Source of the DNA: Bacteroides faecium
GTDB taxonomy: Bacteria; Bacteroidota; Bacteroidia; Bacteroidales; Bacteroidaceae
NCBI RefSeq assembly: GCF_012113595.1
Contig: NZ_CP050831.1
Coordinates: 5,456,001-5,520,000, forward strand
Length of the DNA stretch: 64,000 nucleotides
Reading direction: 5' to 3'
Shown here piece after piece: positions 44,742-53,293 of the stretch. The translations under genes and the position numbers were made by a program. Under the pieces are notes generated by a model. It searched no databases. It was not told the origin of the DNA and was given only the letters and a program-made list of their open reading frames with translations. The number at the start of each line of letters is the position of its first letter. The first letter of the stretch is position 1.

Positions 44742-45764
44742 ATGAAGCAGCAACAAGAACAACTCACCGCCTACACACTAGCCGGTATTTTCACCCTTTC
44801 GTTACGACTTATTGTCGGTTGGACTTATTTTTCAGCTTTTTGGCGAAGGCTAGTTCTCGAAAACAAACTAATCCCGGATTCTGCCGGATATATCGGAGAA
44901 AAGTTCAACCATTTCCTTCCCAACTCACTGGGAATCAAACCTGTCATTGAATATCTCGTCAGTACTCCCGATTTACTTTGGTGGGCAATGGTTATCTTCA
45001 CAATCGTCGAAGGCATTGTCGGATTATTGTATATGCTCGGCTTCTTTACAAGATTGATGAGCATTGGCGTATTCAGTCTTGCATTCGGTATTCTGTTAGG
45101 CTCCGGCTGGCTGGGAACTACCTGCCTTGATGAATGGCAAATAGGTATCCTGGGCGTGTCGGCAGGATTCACCATCTTTCTTTCCGGCGGCGGGAAATAC
45201 TCATTAGATTATCTATTACAATCTAAGCTACCCAAAAACAAATGGTTAGTATGGATCACTTCCGGCGAACTTCCATTATCAATGAAACGACTCAGTAAAG
45301 TGGCAATCGGCGGCGCAGTCGTATTATTCATAGTTGCCTTATATACTAATCAGGTCTTTCATAATGGTGTATGGGGACCGCTGCATAACAAATCCGTGAA
45401 ACCCAAAATTGAGATTTCCAATGCAGGTATTCAAAATGATGCGCTAACCTTTAAAGTATATCGTGTAGAAGGTGCCGATGTATATGGTTCATTCCTTATA
45501 GGTATTACTCTAAAAGACGCCAATGGAAAAGTATTGCTCCAAAAAGACGGAGAAGAACTGGCGCAATTTCCACTTACTAATATAACGAATGATTATGTAG
45601 CCAAAGTAGCCCCGGGAAAACATAGCCTTATCATTCCATTAGGCAGCAAGGCTACTCTGACAATAAGAGACAATATGCTGAAAAATCTGACAGAAGGTCG
45701 GTATGAACTAATCTTGACTGATGTCAGCGGAATTACCTGGAAGCAAGAGATAGCCATCGACTAA
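44742..45764 (+). CDS. DoxX/TQO-like membrane protein (DoxD plus DoxA-like region)
   Basis: 340 residues. Four membrane helices in the first half (for example LSLRLIVGWTYFSAF, WWAMVIFTIVEGIVGLLYML, GVFSLAFGILLGSGWLG) match the DoxD/DoxX fold, followed by one more helix (about 183-202) and a beta-rich periplasmic domain (about 215-340) resembling DoxA of thiosulfate:quinone oxidoreductase. In archaea DoxD and DoxA are separate subunits; here both appear in one chain, as in other Bacteroides. The substrate is unknown. It is preceded by the large hairpin. Confidence 0.8.
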   Translation: MKQQQEQLTAYTLAGIFTLSLRLIVGWTYFSAFWRRLVLENKLIPDSAGYIGEKFNHFLPNSLGIKPVIEYLVSTPDLLWWAMVIFTIVEGIVGLLYMLGFFTRLMSIGVFSLAFGILLGSGWLGTTCLDEWQIGILGVSAGFTIFLSGGGKYSLDYLLQSKLPKNKWLVWITSGELPLSMKRLSKVAIGGAVVLFIVALYTNQVFHNGVWGPLHNKSVKPKIEISNAGIQNDALTFKVYRVEGADVYGSFLIGITLKDANGKVLLQKDGEELAQFPLTNITNDYVAKVAPGKHSLIIPLGSKATLTIRDNMLKNLTEGRYELILTDVSGITWKQEIAID

Positions 45765-45795
45765 ACCCGGACAATTTCACCCACTATCATATATA

Positions 45796-45838
45796 AAGGC
45801 GTATATCAGTAATTTTCTTCTTACTGATATGCGCCTTT
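45796..45838 (+). terminator. terminator behind the DoxX-like gene
   Basis: AAAGGCGTATATCAGTAA pairs with TTACTGATATGCGCCTTT (18 bp, one mismatch) around an eight-base loop. Confidence 0.8.
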
Positions 45839-45960
45839 GTCCATTTTCTTCCCTTTCACTCTCAAAGTTCCCCTCTTTTAGCTTAAAATTACCTACATAT
45901 ATTGAATTTAAGAAACAACTATGCCTACTATTAGGTATTGCCACACTTTTTAACACCGCC

Positions 45961-45968
45961 TAACTTTG
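45961..45968 (+). promoter_or_regulatory. -7 box (TAACTTTG) of the porin-cytochrome run
   Basis: Perfect TAnnTTTG, 23 bp before the chosen ATG of the first porin; the earlier in-frame codons lie upstream of the start of transcription. Confidence 0.7.
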
Positions 45969-45991
45969 CAGTCGATAAAATTATTAAAAAG

Positions 45992-47332
45992 ATGAGAAAA
46001 ATAACTGCAATCGTTATTCTTTGTTTCCTATCTTCTCTCACACTTTCAGCACAGGAAACAACAGATAATTCCAAAGACAGTAAATCTTCTTCTACGGAAG
46101 GATATACTAAATTCCGCTTTGGGGGATATGGTGAAATGGTCGCTAACTTCAAAGACTACGGCATCAACCGTTTTTATGGGGGCAATGATGGTAATCCTAA
46201 TAAAAAAAGGAACACAATCTCCATTCCCCGTTTCGTAGTGGCCTTTGATTATAAATTCAATTCCAAGTGGATACTCGGTGCCGAAATTGAATTTGAATCC
46301 GGTGGAACAGGTACTGCTTTCGAGTTGGAAAATACAGAAAACGGCGAATACGAAACCGAAGTGGAAAAAGGCGGTGAAGTGGCTATCGAACAATTCCACA
46401 TCACACGACTGATTCATCGGTCTATCAATGTACGTGCCGGACATATCATCGTTCCTGTAGGACTGACCAACGCCCACCATGAGCCGATTAATTTCTTCGG
46501 AACTTCGCGCCCGGAAGGTGAAACCACCCTCCTGCCCTCTACCTGGCACGAGAACGGACTGGAAATCTTCGGTTCTTTCGGGAAAGGATATGCCAGTTTC
46601 GATTACCAGGCTATGGTCGTAGCAGGTCTGAATCCCAATGGTTTCGACCGTAACACATGGGTAGGCAGCGGCAAACAGGGAATCTTTGAAGAAGACAACT
46701 TCACTTCTCCTGCTTACGTATTCCGTCTGGATTACAAAGGAGTCCCGGGATTACGTGTAGGCGCGTCTTTCTATTATTGCGCAGATGCAGGTTCCAATTC
46801 TGATAAAGAGCAGACTTATTCAAGCTACGGAAAGATTCCGGTAAGAATCTATACGGCGGACGCACAGTATCGCAATAAATATGTGATTGCACGCGGTAAT
46901 GTCGTATATGGAAACTTGGGAAACTCCTTGGGAGTGAGCCAGGCGAATGTCAAGCTATCCAACAAATCACCTTATAGCCGTTTGGCTCCGGTAGCAAAGA
47001 ATGCGGTAAGTTATGCGGCAGAAGCCGGCATCAATATCCGTTCCGTATTCGGCGGCAGTAAGAAGATTCCGGTAATCTACCCGTTTGCCCGTTACGAATA
47101 CTACAATCCACAGGAGAAAGGAGAAAAAGGACAAACGATGGAAAAACGTTGCCAGGTAAGCATGTGGATGGCAGGATTGAACTGGTACGCTTTGCCCAAC
47201 CTGGTAGTAAAAGCAGACTACGCGACACGCCAAATCGGGACAAACAAGATTTTCGGCGTATCAAAATCCTACAACAGCGAAAACGAATTCTCTATCGGAA
47301 TAGCCTACATAGGATGGTTTATCAAGAAATGA
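45992..47332 (+). CDS. outer-membrane porin-like beta-barrel protein
   Basis: About 446 residues with a cleaved signal peptide (MRKITAIVILCFLSSLTLSA, then QE). The rest alternates beta strands with aromatic girdles; segments such as FGGYGEMVANF, NVRAGHIIVPVGLTNAHH and YPFARYEYYNPQEKG resemble phosphate-selective porin O/P-type barrels. The final residues are IGWFIKK, an aromatic barrel-end pattern slightly extended. First gene of the run with imelysin and cytochromes. Probably lets metal or small ligands through the outer membrane; the substrate is unknown. Confidence 0.82.
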   Translation: MRKITAIVILCFLSSLTLSAQETTDNSKDSKSSSTEGYTKFRFGGYGEMVANFKDYGINRFYGGNDGNPNKKRNTISIPRFVVAFDYKFNSKWILGAEIEFESGGTGTAFELENTENGEYETEVEKGGEVAIEQFHITRLIHRSINVRAGHIIVPVGLTNAHHEPINFFGTSRPEGETTLLPSTWHENGLEIFGSFGKGYASFDYQAMVVAGLNPNGFDRNTWVGSGKQGIFEEDNFTSPAYVFRLDYKGVPGLRVGASFYYCADAGSNSDKEQTYSSYGKIPVRIYTADAQYRNKYVIARGNVVYGNLGNSLGVSQANVKLSNKSPYSRLAPVAKNAVSYAAEAGINIRSVFGGSKKIPVIYPFARYEYYNPQEKGEKGQTMEKRCQVSMWMAGLNWYALPNLVVKADYATRQIGTNKIFGVSKSYNSENEFSIGIAYIGWFIKK

Positions 47333-47380
47333 CAAAGAAATAAGAGAGAACAAAGAAATAATTAATTTTATAATTTATAG

Positions 47381-48535
47381 ATGATGAAAACAAAATTCTT
47401 TTATGTTGCAGCCCTGATAGTGGGACTGGCATTTACAGCAACTTCTTGTAGTAGTGATGATGATAATCCTACAGTAGACCCCGCAAATATCGACTACACT
47501 TCCGAAAACGCTTCAAGCTGGCATAATTACATGAGAAACGTTGCTGCTCTCCTAAAAACAGATGCAACCAATCTTTATGATGCATGGAATTCGAGCTATA
47601 AAGGCGGAACCAGTTATGCCGCTCTTTTCAAAGCGCATAACAATTCGTCTTATTCAAGTGCCCTGAGCTGTGTAGAAGAAATCGTAGACAAATGCGCGGA
47701 AATTGCCAATGAAGTAGGTACTGCCAAAATTGGCGACCCATACAACTTGTACAAAGCCGGAAACACGGAAGAAGCACTATACGCCGTAGAATCCTGGTAT
47801 AGCTGGCACTCCCGTGACGACTATACGAATAACATTTATTCTATCCGGAATGCTTATTATGGTTCTCTGGACGGCACAATCAACGCTAATTCCCTGTCAA
47901 CAGTGATTGCCGGCGTCAACCCGACATTAGACACCAACATCAAGAATGCCATCAAAGCAGCGGCGGAAGCCATTCAGGACATTCCACAACCTTTCCGCAA
48001 TCACATTGCCAGCAATGAAACAGTAGTAGCGATGGACGCTTGCGCAGACTTGGAAAGCATATTGAAAAATGATTTGAAATCTTATATCGCAAATAATGCT
48101 AACAATATCAACAGCGATGCAGTACTTAATCCGGTGGTCACACAATATGTCGACGCAGTGGTAGTACCGACCTACAAAAGCCTGAAAGAAAAGAACGACG
48201 CCCTTTACAATGCGGTGATAGCTCTTGCCGATAACCCATCCAACACGGCTTTCGCAACTGCTTGCACTGCCTGGATTACCGCACGTGAACCATGGGAAAA
48301 GAGCGAAGCATTCCTGTTCGGCCCGGTAGATGAAATGGGACTTGACCCTAACATGGACAGTTGGCCTTTGGACCAGAACGCAATCGTACAGATTCTGAAT
48401 TCTCAAAGCTGGAGCGACCTTGAGTGGAGCGATGACGACGACGATGCTGCTGTAGAGTCGGCTCAGAATGTACGTGGCTTCCATACATTAGAATTCTTAC
48501 TCTACAAAAACGGTGTACCCCGGGTAGTGCAATAA
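47381..48535 (+). CDS. imelysin-family lipoprotein (peptidase M75-like)
   Basis: 384 residues. Lipobox ATSC followed by SSDDD, suggesting surface export. The imelysin fold is shown by TAREPWEKSEAFLFGPVDEM and the C-terminal GFHTLEFLL, matching the family's GxHxxE motif. Imelysins are iron-linked envelope proteins, not proven peptidases. The next gene encodes a di-haem protein; imelysin/di-haem pairs recur in many genomes and point to metal uptake or redox handling of a metal. Confidence 0.9.
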   Translation: MMKTKFFYVAALIVGLAFTATSCSSDDDNPTVDPANIDYTSENASSWHNYMRNVAALLKTDATNLYDAWNSSYKGGTSYAALFKAHNNSSYSSALSCVEEIVDKCAEIANEVGTAKIGDPYNLYKAGNTEEALYAVESWYSWHSRDDYTNNIYSIRNAYYGSLDGTINANSLSTVIAGVNPTLDTNIKNAIKAAAEAIQDIPQPFRNHIASNETVVAMDACADLESILKNDLKSYIANNANNINSDAVLNPVVTQYVDAVVVPTYKSLKEKNDALYNAVIALADNPSNTAFATACTAWITAREPWEKSEAFLFGPVDEMGLDPNMDSWPLDQNAIVQILNSQSWSDLEWSDDDDDAAVESAQNVRGFHTLEFLLYKNGVPRVVQ

Positions 48536-48561
48536 GGATTTATCTTACTAAGATACCATTG

Positions 48562-48599
48562 AGAAGTAAAGGCGGGATATCTAATTCCCCTTTACTTCT
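48562..48599 (+). terminator. hairpin between imelysin and di-haem genes
   Basis: AGAAGTAAAGG pairs with CCTTTACTTCT around a 16-base loop; the T-run is weak. It may partly terminate or stabilise the upstream message. Confidence 0.55.
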
Positions 48600-48642
48600 T
48601 TGGCATGTTTAAAACATATTATTGAAATTAAGCCAATAAACA

Positions 48643-50073
48643 ATGAATCACTTTCTAAAATATTCATTCTCTATCTTTTGCCTGTTGGCGTGTGCAGCCT
48701 GCGATGATGAAGGAATTGATGTACTGGACATAGAAGTCCCGGAAGGGTATGCCCTGTCCGCCGGCACATCCACAATTTTCCTGAGTTCATCCGTAGCCTA
48801 TGACACTCCGGCCGACTGGATAACAGGAGCTAATGACATCCGTTTCACCCGGGGCGACAGGCTTTATGACGATGTACGTACAAGCAACAATGGTCATGGC
48901 GGCGGGCTGGGACCTGTCTATGCCGGCTATTCGTGCGGCAGTTGCCACCGGAATGCCGGACGCACCAAACCTTCCCTATGGACAGAAGGCGGTTCGGGCA
49001 GCTACGGTTTCTCTTCGATGCTCATCTACATATCCCGCAAAAACGGGGCTTTCTTCCAGGACTACGGGCGTGTACTCCACGACCAGGCAATCTACGGAGT
49101 ACAACCGGAAGGAAAACTATCCGTAGAATATACCTACGAGAATTTTTCTTTCCCGGACGGCGAACCATACACACTCTGCAAACCGAATTATACCATCTCC
49201 GAATGGTATGCCGAAGAAATCAAACCGGAAGACTTATTCTGTACCGTACGCATCCCCCTGCGCCACGTAGGCATGGGGCAGATGATGGCATTAGACCCTA
49301 TCGAGATTGAAGCGCTCGCAGCAAAAAGCAATTATCCCGAATACGGAATCAGCGGACGTTGCAACTACATCATGGAACGTGGGGTCAAATGTCTGGGACT
49401 GTCCGGCAATAAAGCGCAGCATGCCGATTTGACGGTAGAATTAGGCTTCTCCAGTGATATGGGGATAACGAACAGCCGCTACCCGGAAGAAATCTGCGAG
49501 GGACAGATACAAGTCAACCAAGGCAGCATGATGGGACTTTCTTACGACCAACTGGATGTCAGCACGGAAGAGATGGAGAATGTAGACCTCTATATGCAGA
49601 GTCTCGGAGTCCCCGCCCGGCGTAATGTAAACGACCCGCAAGTAATCAAAGGGGAACAAAACTTCTATAAGGCCAAATGCCATCTCTGCCATGTGAGTAC
49701 CCTTCACACGAAGAAGCGCGGCAGCGTTCTGTTGAACAATACCCAACTCCCGTGGCTGGGCGGGCAGACGATTCATCCTTATTCCGATTATCTGCTGCAC
49801 GATATGGGTTCCGAGATTATGGGAGTCGGTTTGAACGACAATTACGTCAGCGGCCTGGCGCGTGGAAACGAATGGCGCACCACGCCTCTTTGGGGAATCG
49901 GCCTGCAGGAAAAGGTGAACGGGCATACTTATTTCCTGCACGACGGACGTGCACGCAATCTGACGGAAGCGATCATGTGGCATGGCGGAGAAGGCGAAGC
50001 ATCGAAGAACTTATTCAAGAACATGAATAAGGAAGACCGTGACGCATTACTCGCATTTTTAAATTCACTTTAA
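48643..50073 (+). CDS. di-haem c-type cytochrome lipoprotein (di-haem oxidoreductase family)
   Basis: 476 residues, lipobox ACAAC then DDEG. Two haem c sites are visible: SCGSCHRN at C98 and KCHLCHVS at C346. The segments RGDRLYDDVRTSNNGHGGGLGP and LARGNEWRTTPLWGIGL, with FLHDGRARNLTEAIMWHGG, match the DUF1111/di-haem thiol oxidoreductase family. The haems must be attached outside the cytoplasmic membrane, which fits the CcsBA gene later in this run. Expected activity: peroxidase-like or metal-redox chemistry beside imelysin; inferred from neighbours. Confidence 0.9.
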   Translation: MNHFLKYSFSIFCLLACAACDDEGIDVLDIEVPEGYALSAGTSTIFLSSSVAYDTPADWITGANDIRFTRGDRLYDDVRTSNNGHGGGLGPVYAGYSCGSCHRNAGRTKPSLWTEGGSGSYGFSSMLIYISRKNGAFFQDYGRVLHDQAIYGVQPEGKLSVEYTYENFSFPDGEPYTLCKPNYTISEWYAEEIKPEDLFCTVRIPLRHVGMGQMMALDPIEIEALAAKSNYPEYGISGRCNYIMERGVKCLGLSGNKAQHADLTVELGFSSDMGITNSRYPEEICEGQIQVNQGSMMGLSYDQLDVSTEEMENVDLYMQSLGVPARRNVNDPQVIKGEQNFYKAKCHLCHVSTLHTKKRGSVLLNNTQLPWLGGQTIHPYSDYLLHDMGSEIMGVGLNDNYVSGLARGNEWRTTPLWGIGLQEKVNGHTYFLHDGRARNLTEAIMWHGGEGEASKNLFKNMNKEDRDALLAFLNSL

Positions 50074-50100
50074 AGTAAAAGTAGTATATACAAAGTAATT

Positions 50101-51315
50101 ATGAAGAGACTTATAATCATTACCATGCTGGCTGCCATGATGCCTTTAGTCGTTATGGCACAACATGAAGAAGATACGGAAAACGGAGTAGTATCATTGG
50201 CTGGAAGAGAAGGATTCACCATCGGAACCAAAAAAGGGGATTTTGTATTCAAGCCCTATCTGCTCGTACAGACTTGCGGAAACTTCAACTGGTATGACGA
50301 TGAAGGACTGGACAAAGCATACAATCAGGACAACATAGCCAATTCCGGTTTTTCCGTTCCTTATGCCGTACTCGGCTTCACAGGAAAGGCTTTCGACAAA
50401 GTAACTTTCAACCTTTCTATCAATGCCGCAGCCAGTGGCGGGGCGTTGCTCCAACAAGCCTGGTTCGACGTGCAACTGAAAAAGCAGTTCGCCATCCGGG
50501 TAGGTAAGTTCAAGACTCCGTTCTCGCACGCTTACCTGACAACGTTGGGAGAAACGATGATGCCCAGCCTGCCCGTCTCACTGACTGCCCCCGTTATTCT
50601 CCCCTATTCCTTGAATGCGGTAACACCGAATATTGGTACCGGATTCGACTTAGGTGTGGAAATTCACGGTCTGATAGCCGACAAGTTCGGATACGAAATC
50701 GGCTTGTTCAACGGCACGGGAGCTTCGGTGAATACAGCCACAAAAACATTCAGTGACGACTGGCACATTCCATCCCTGCTATATGCCGGACGTTTCACGT
50801 ATATGCCCAAAGGCGTGATGCCTGCTACGCAGGGAAATCCGAACCGGCTGAATGAAGATAAAATCATGTTCGGCATTTCCACCTCTATCAATGTGGAGAG
50901 CGAAAATGAAAGTACCAATGATTATCGTGCCGGAGTGGAGTTTGCGATGCTGAAGAACAAACTTTACCTGGGAGCTGAGATGTATTATATGAATGTAGGC
51001 TTCACCAAAAGACAGAAGATTTCCGAGTCATACAATTACCTGGGCGGCTACGTACAAGGCGGTTACTTTGTAGCTCCCCGCCTGCAAGCCGCCGCGCGCT
51101 ATGATTTCTTCAATCGTAACGGGATGGACACCAATGGATTCCTGAATATGCCAGCCGTTGGTATGAACTATTTCTTCAGGAATTGTAACCTGAAGTTGCA
51201 GGCGATGTACCAGTATATCGCCCGCAAAGGACACGACACCCAGCTCGACCGTGACAACGACGATTTAGGTCTGGCCACACATTCGGCCACAATCTTGCTT
51301 CAGTACACATTCTAA
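50101..51315 (+). CDS. second outer-membrane porin (phosphate-selective porin O/P type)
   Basis: 404 residues, signal peptide MKRLIIITMLAAMMPLVVMA then QHEED. Barrel features: GDFVFKPYLLVQTCGNFNWY, QFAIRVGKFKTPFSHAYLTT (typical of the OprO/OprP-like family) and a terminal Phe in ILLQYTF. It is adjacent to the di-haem gene (27 bp) and the mono-haem lipoprotein gene, so it is part of the same envelope system. Confidence 0.85.
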   Translation: MKRLIIITMLAAMMPLVVMAQHEEDTENGVVSLAGREGFTIGTKKGDFVFKPYLLVQTCGNFNWYDDEGLDKAYNQDNIANSGFSVPYAVLGFTGKAFDKVTFNLSINAAASGGALLQQAWFDVQLKKQFAIRVGKFKTPFSHAYLTTLGETMMPSLPVSLTAPVILPYSLNAVTPNIGTGFDLGVEIHGLIADKFGYEIGLFNGTGASVNTATKTFSDDWHIPSLLYAGRFTYMPKGVMPATQGNPNRLNEDKIMFGISTSINVESENESTNDYRAGVEFAMLKNKLYLGAEMYYMNVGFTKRQKISESYNYLGGYVQGGYFVAPRLQAAARYDFFNRNGMDTNGFLNMPAVGMNYFFRNCNLKLQAMYQYIARKGHDTQLDRDNDDLGLATHSATILLQYTF

Positions 51316-51338
51316 ATAGAACAGGAAAGGATTTGTTT

Positions 51339-52049
51339 ATGAAAAAATATATTCTTTTGGGGGCTTACCTGCTGCTATCCGCAGTGCTCGTCTCCTGTGA
51401 CGACGGGCCTGTTTACGAGAAAACAGGCACTATATCCGAAGAAGGGCGCACGCTGAAGATGAGTGGGACAATCAATGGTATCAATAAATGGCCGGATAGT
51501 TATAGCATCGTAGTGGCAGGCTTCAGTGATGAGAGCGAGTATGCCGTTGTCACAAAAACAATCCCGGTTCCGGCCACTGAAGGTGAAGAGATTAAGGTCA
51601 CGATGACCGGTATCAGTGATGAGGTGAGCACTGTCGAATTATGCGCTATCGACAAACTGAGAAGACGGATAATCAGCTTCCAGTCGATGGATGACCTTAC
51701 AACGGATGATGATACCCTGCGGATGAATACAGGCATTGTGAATGTAAGCATGTACAGCGCTATCCAACAAAACGTGTTCAATAAAGGCTGCATAGGCTGC
51801 CACGGAATAGCCACCAGTGCCGCGGCAGGGCTGACTTTATTAGAAGGAAACAGTTATCAGAATTTGGTAGGACATTCCTCGACGGTAGCAACCGGACTGC
51901 TGCGGGTGAAAGCCGGCAGTGCGGAAGAAAGTGTGCTACATCAGATTCTGCATACGACAGGCTGGAAAACCGACCACTCCAATATGATAACCGAGCCTCA
52001 CACGCTGACTCTTATCGACGACTGGATTGACAACGGCGCACAAGAATAA
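51339..52049 (+). CDS. mono-haem c-type cytochrome lipoprotein
   Basis: About 236 residues, lipobox LVSC then DDGP. The N-terminal half (about 25-140) is beta-rich without a clear family. The C-terminal half has one haem site, GCIGCHG with C151, and a cytochrome-like tail with GLLRVKAGSAEES and NMITEPHTLTLIDDWIDNG, where the Met is a possible axial ligand. The ATG is chosen over a TTG two codons earlier. Likely an electron carrier for the di-haem protein. Confidence 0.82.
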   Translation: MKKYILLGAYLLLSAVLVSCDDGPVYEKTGTISEEGRTLKMSGTINGINKWPDSYSIVVAGFSDESEYAVVTKTIPVPATEGEEIKVTMTGISDEVSTVELCAIDKLRRRIISFQSMDDLTTDDDTLRMNTGIVNVSMYSAIQQNVFNKGCIGCHGIATSAAAGLTLLEGNSYQNLVGHSSTVATGLLRVKAGSAEESVLHQILHTTGWKTDHSNMITEPHTLTLIDDWIDNGAQE

Positions 52050-52070
52050 ATAGTCATTTATAAAAATAAT

Positions 52071-53225
52071 ATGAACAACAAAGAACAACAGAACATTCAG
52101 TCTGAAAAGACTCTAACTGAAATATTCAACTATCATGCAGCAGAAGGCTCTTCGGAATATCACATCATGATTCATTCCACCCGACCGGAAGATTCATACG
52201 AAGAACAACTGAATGCTGTACTGAATACTTACGACGACCTGCTTGCGAAAGAACTGAAAGGAGCAGTCGCCGTCTTCAAACGTTACTTCCTGAGCGATGC
52301 CGCCAACCAGGCAGACACGCTACTGGCATTGACGACCGAAGGTTCGGACTGCGCCCTCTCCATCGTGGAACAACCGCCACTGGACGGGACAAAAATTGCT
52401 TTATGGGTTTACCTGCTGACCGACGTGCAGACGCAAGTCCTGCACAACGGTCTTTTCGAAGTGAGACGCAGTGCTTACCGCCACTTCTGGGGCGGCAGCG
52501 CATTCAACCGCGCCGCCAATTCGGAATACCAGACCCGCCTGCTACTGAACGATTATGTGATGCAACTGATGGAACAAGGCTGCACTCTGGCAGAACATTG
52601 TATCCGCACCTGGTTCTTCGTGCAAAACGTGGACGTCAACTATGCCGGAGTAGTGAAAGCACGCAATGAAGTCTTCGTCACCCAAAACCTGACGGAAAAG
52701 ACACATTATATCTCCAGTACAGGTATCGGCGGACGTCATGCCGACCCGAAAGTACTCGTGCAGATGGATACATACGCAGTAACCGGAGTAAAACCGGAAC
52801 AAATTCATTTCCTCTACGCCCCTACCCACCTCAACCCTACCTACGAATATGGTGTCAGCTTTGAACGTGGTACGTATGTGGATTATGCCGACCGTCGCCA
52901 GGTATTTATCTCCGGGACGGCAAGCATCAATAATAAAGGCGAAGTAGTGCATCCCGGCGACATCCGCAAGCAAACGGAACGGATGTGGGAAAATGTAGAA
53001 ATGCTGCTGAAAGAAGCGGACTGCACCTTCGACGACTTGGGACATATGATTGTATATCTGCGTGACATTGCCGACTATACTATCGTTAAAGACATGTATG
53101 ACAAGCGTTTCCCGCAGATGCCTAAAGTATTTGTTCATGCTCCGGTGTGTCGCCCCGGATGGCTGATAGAGATGGAATGCATGGGAGTGAAAGACTATAA
53201 GAACAAGGAGTATGCTCCATTTTAG
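52071..53225 (+). CDS. RidA/YjgF-like protein, two-domain
   Basis: 384 residues, no signal peptide. The C-terminal 130 residues are a RidA/YjgF domain: RQVFISGTASINNKGEVVHPGD and the late VCRPGWLIEMEC with R361 and E367/E369, matching the Arg and Glu used by RidA to deaminate enamines and imines. The N-terminal half resembles the extra domain of chorismatase-like RidA relatives. A cytoplasmic enzyme in the middle of an envelope cytochrome run is unexpected; its substrate is unknown. Confidence 0.78.
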   Translation: MNNKEQQNIQSEKTLTEIFNYHAAEGSSEYHIMIHSTRPEDSYEEQLNAVLNTYDDLLAKELKGAVAVFKRYFLSDAANQADTLLALTTEGSDCALSIVEQPPLDGTKIALWVYLLTDVQTQVLHNGLFEVRRSAYRHFWGGSAFNRAANSEYQTRLLLNDYVMQLMEQGCTLAEHCIRTWFFVQNVDVNYAGVVKARNEVFVTQNLTEKTHYISSTGIGGRHADPKVLVQMDTYAVTGVKPEQIHFLYAPTHLNPTYEYGVSFERGTYVDYADRRQVFISGTASINNKGEVVHPGDIRKQTERMWENVEMLLKEADCTFDDLGHMIVYLRDIADYTIVKDMYDKRFPQMPKVFVHAPVCRPGWLIEMECMGVKDYKNKEYAPF

Positions 53226-53282
53226 GAGCATTAAATTTAGGAGCATTAAGATTGAGTATCGTTAAAATTGAGTATCATTAAA
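53221..53282. repeat. four short tandem repeats between RidA-like and CcsBA genes
   Basis: TTTAGGAGCATTAAA at 53221 and 53236 (15-bp units) is followed by ATTGAGTATCGTTAAA at 53251 and 53267 (16-bp units). All four share a [AT]TT-AG-AT--TTAA pattern. The first overlaps the stop codon, and the last ends 12 bp before the next gene. Confidence 0.75.
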
Positions 53283-53293
53283 AGATTGTACCG

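Noticed and set aside
52542..53246. 234-codon frame antisense to the RidA-like gene
   Set aside because: Shadow frame; the sense strand encodes a recognisable family, the antisense product does not.
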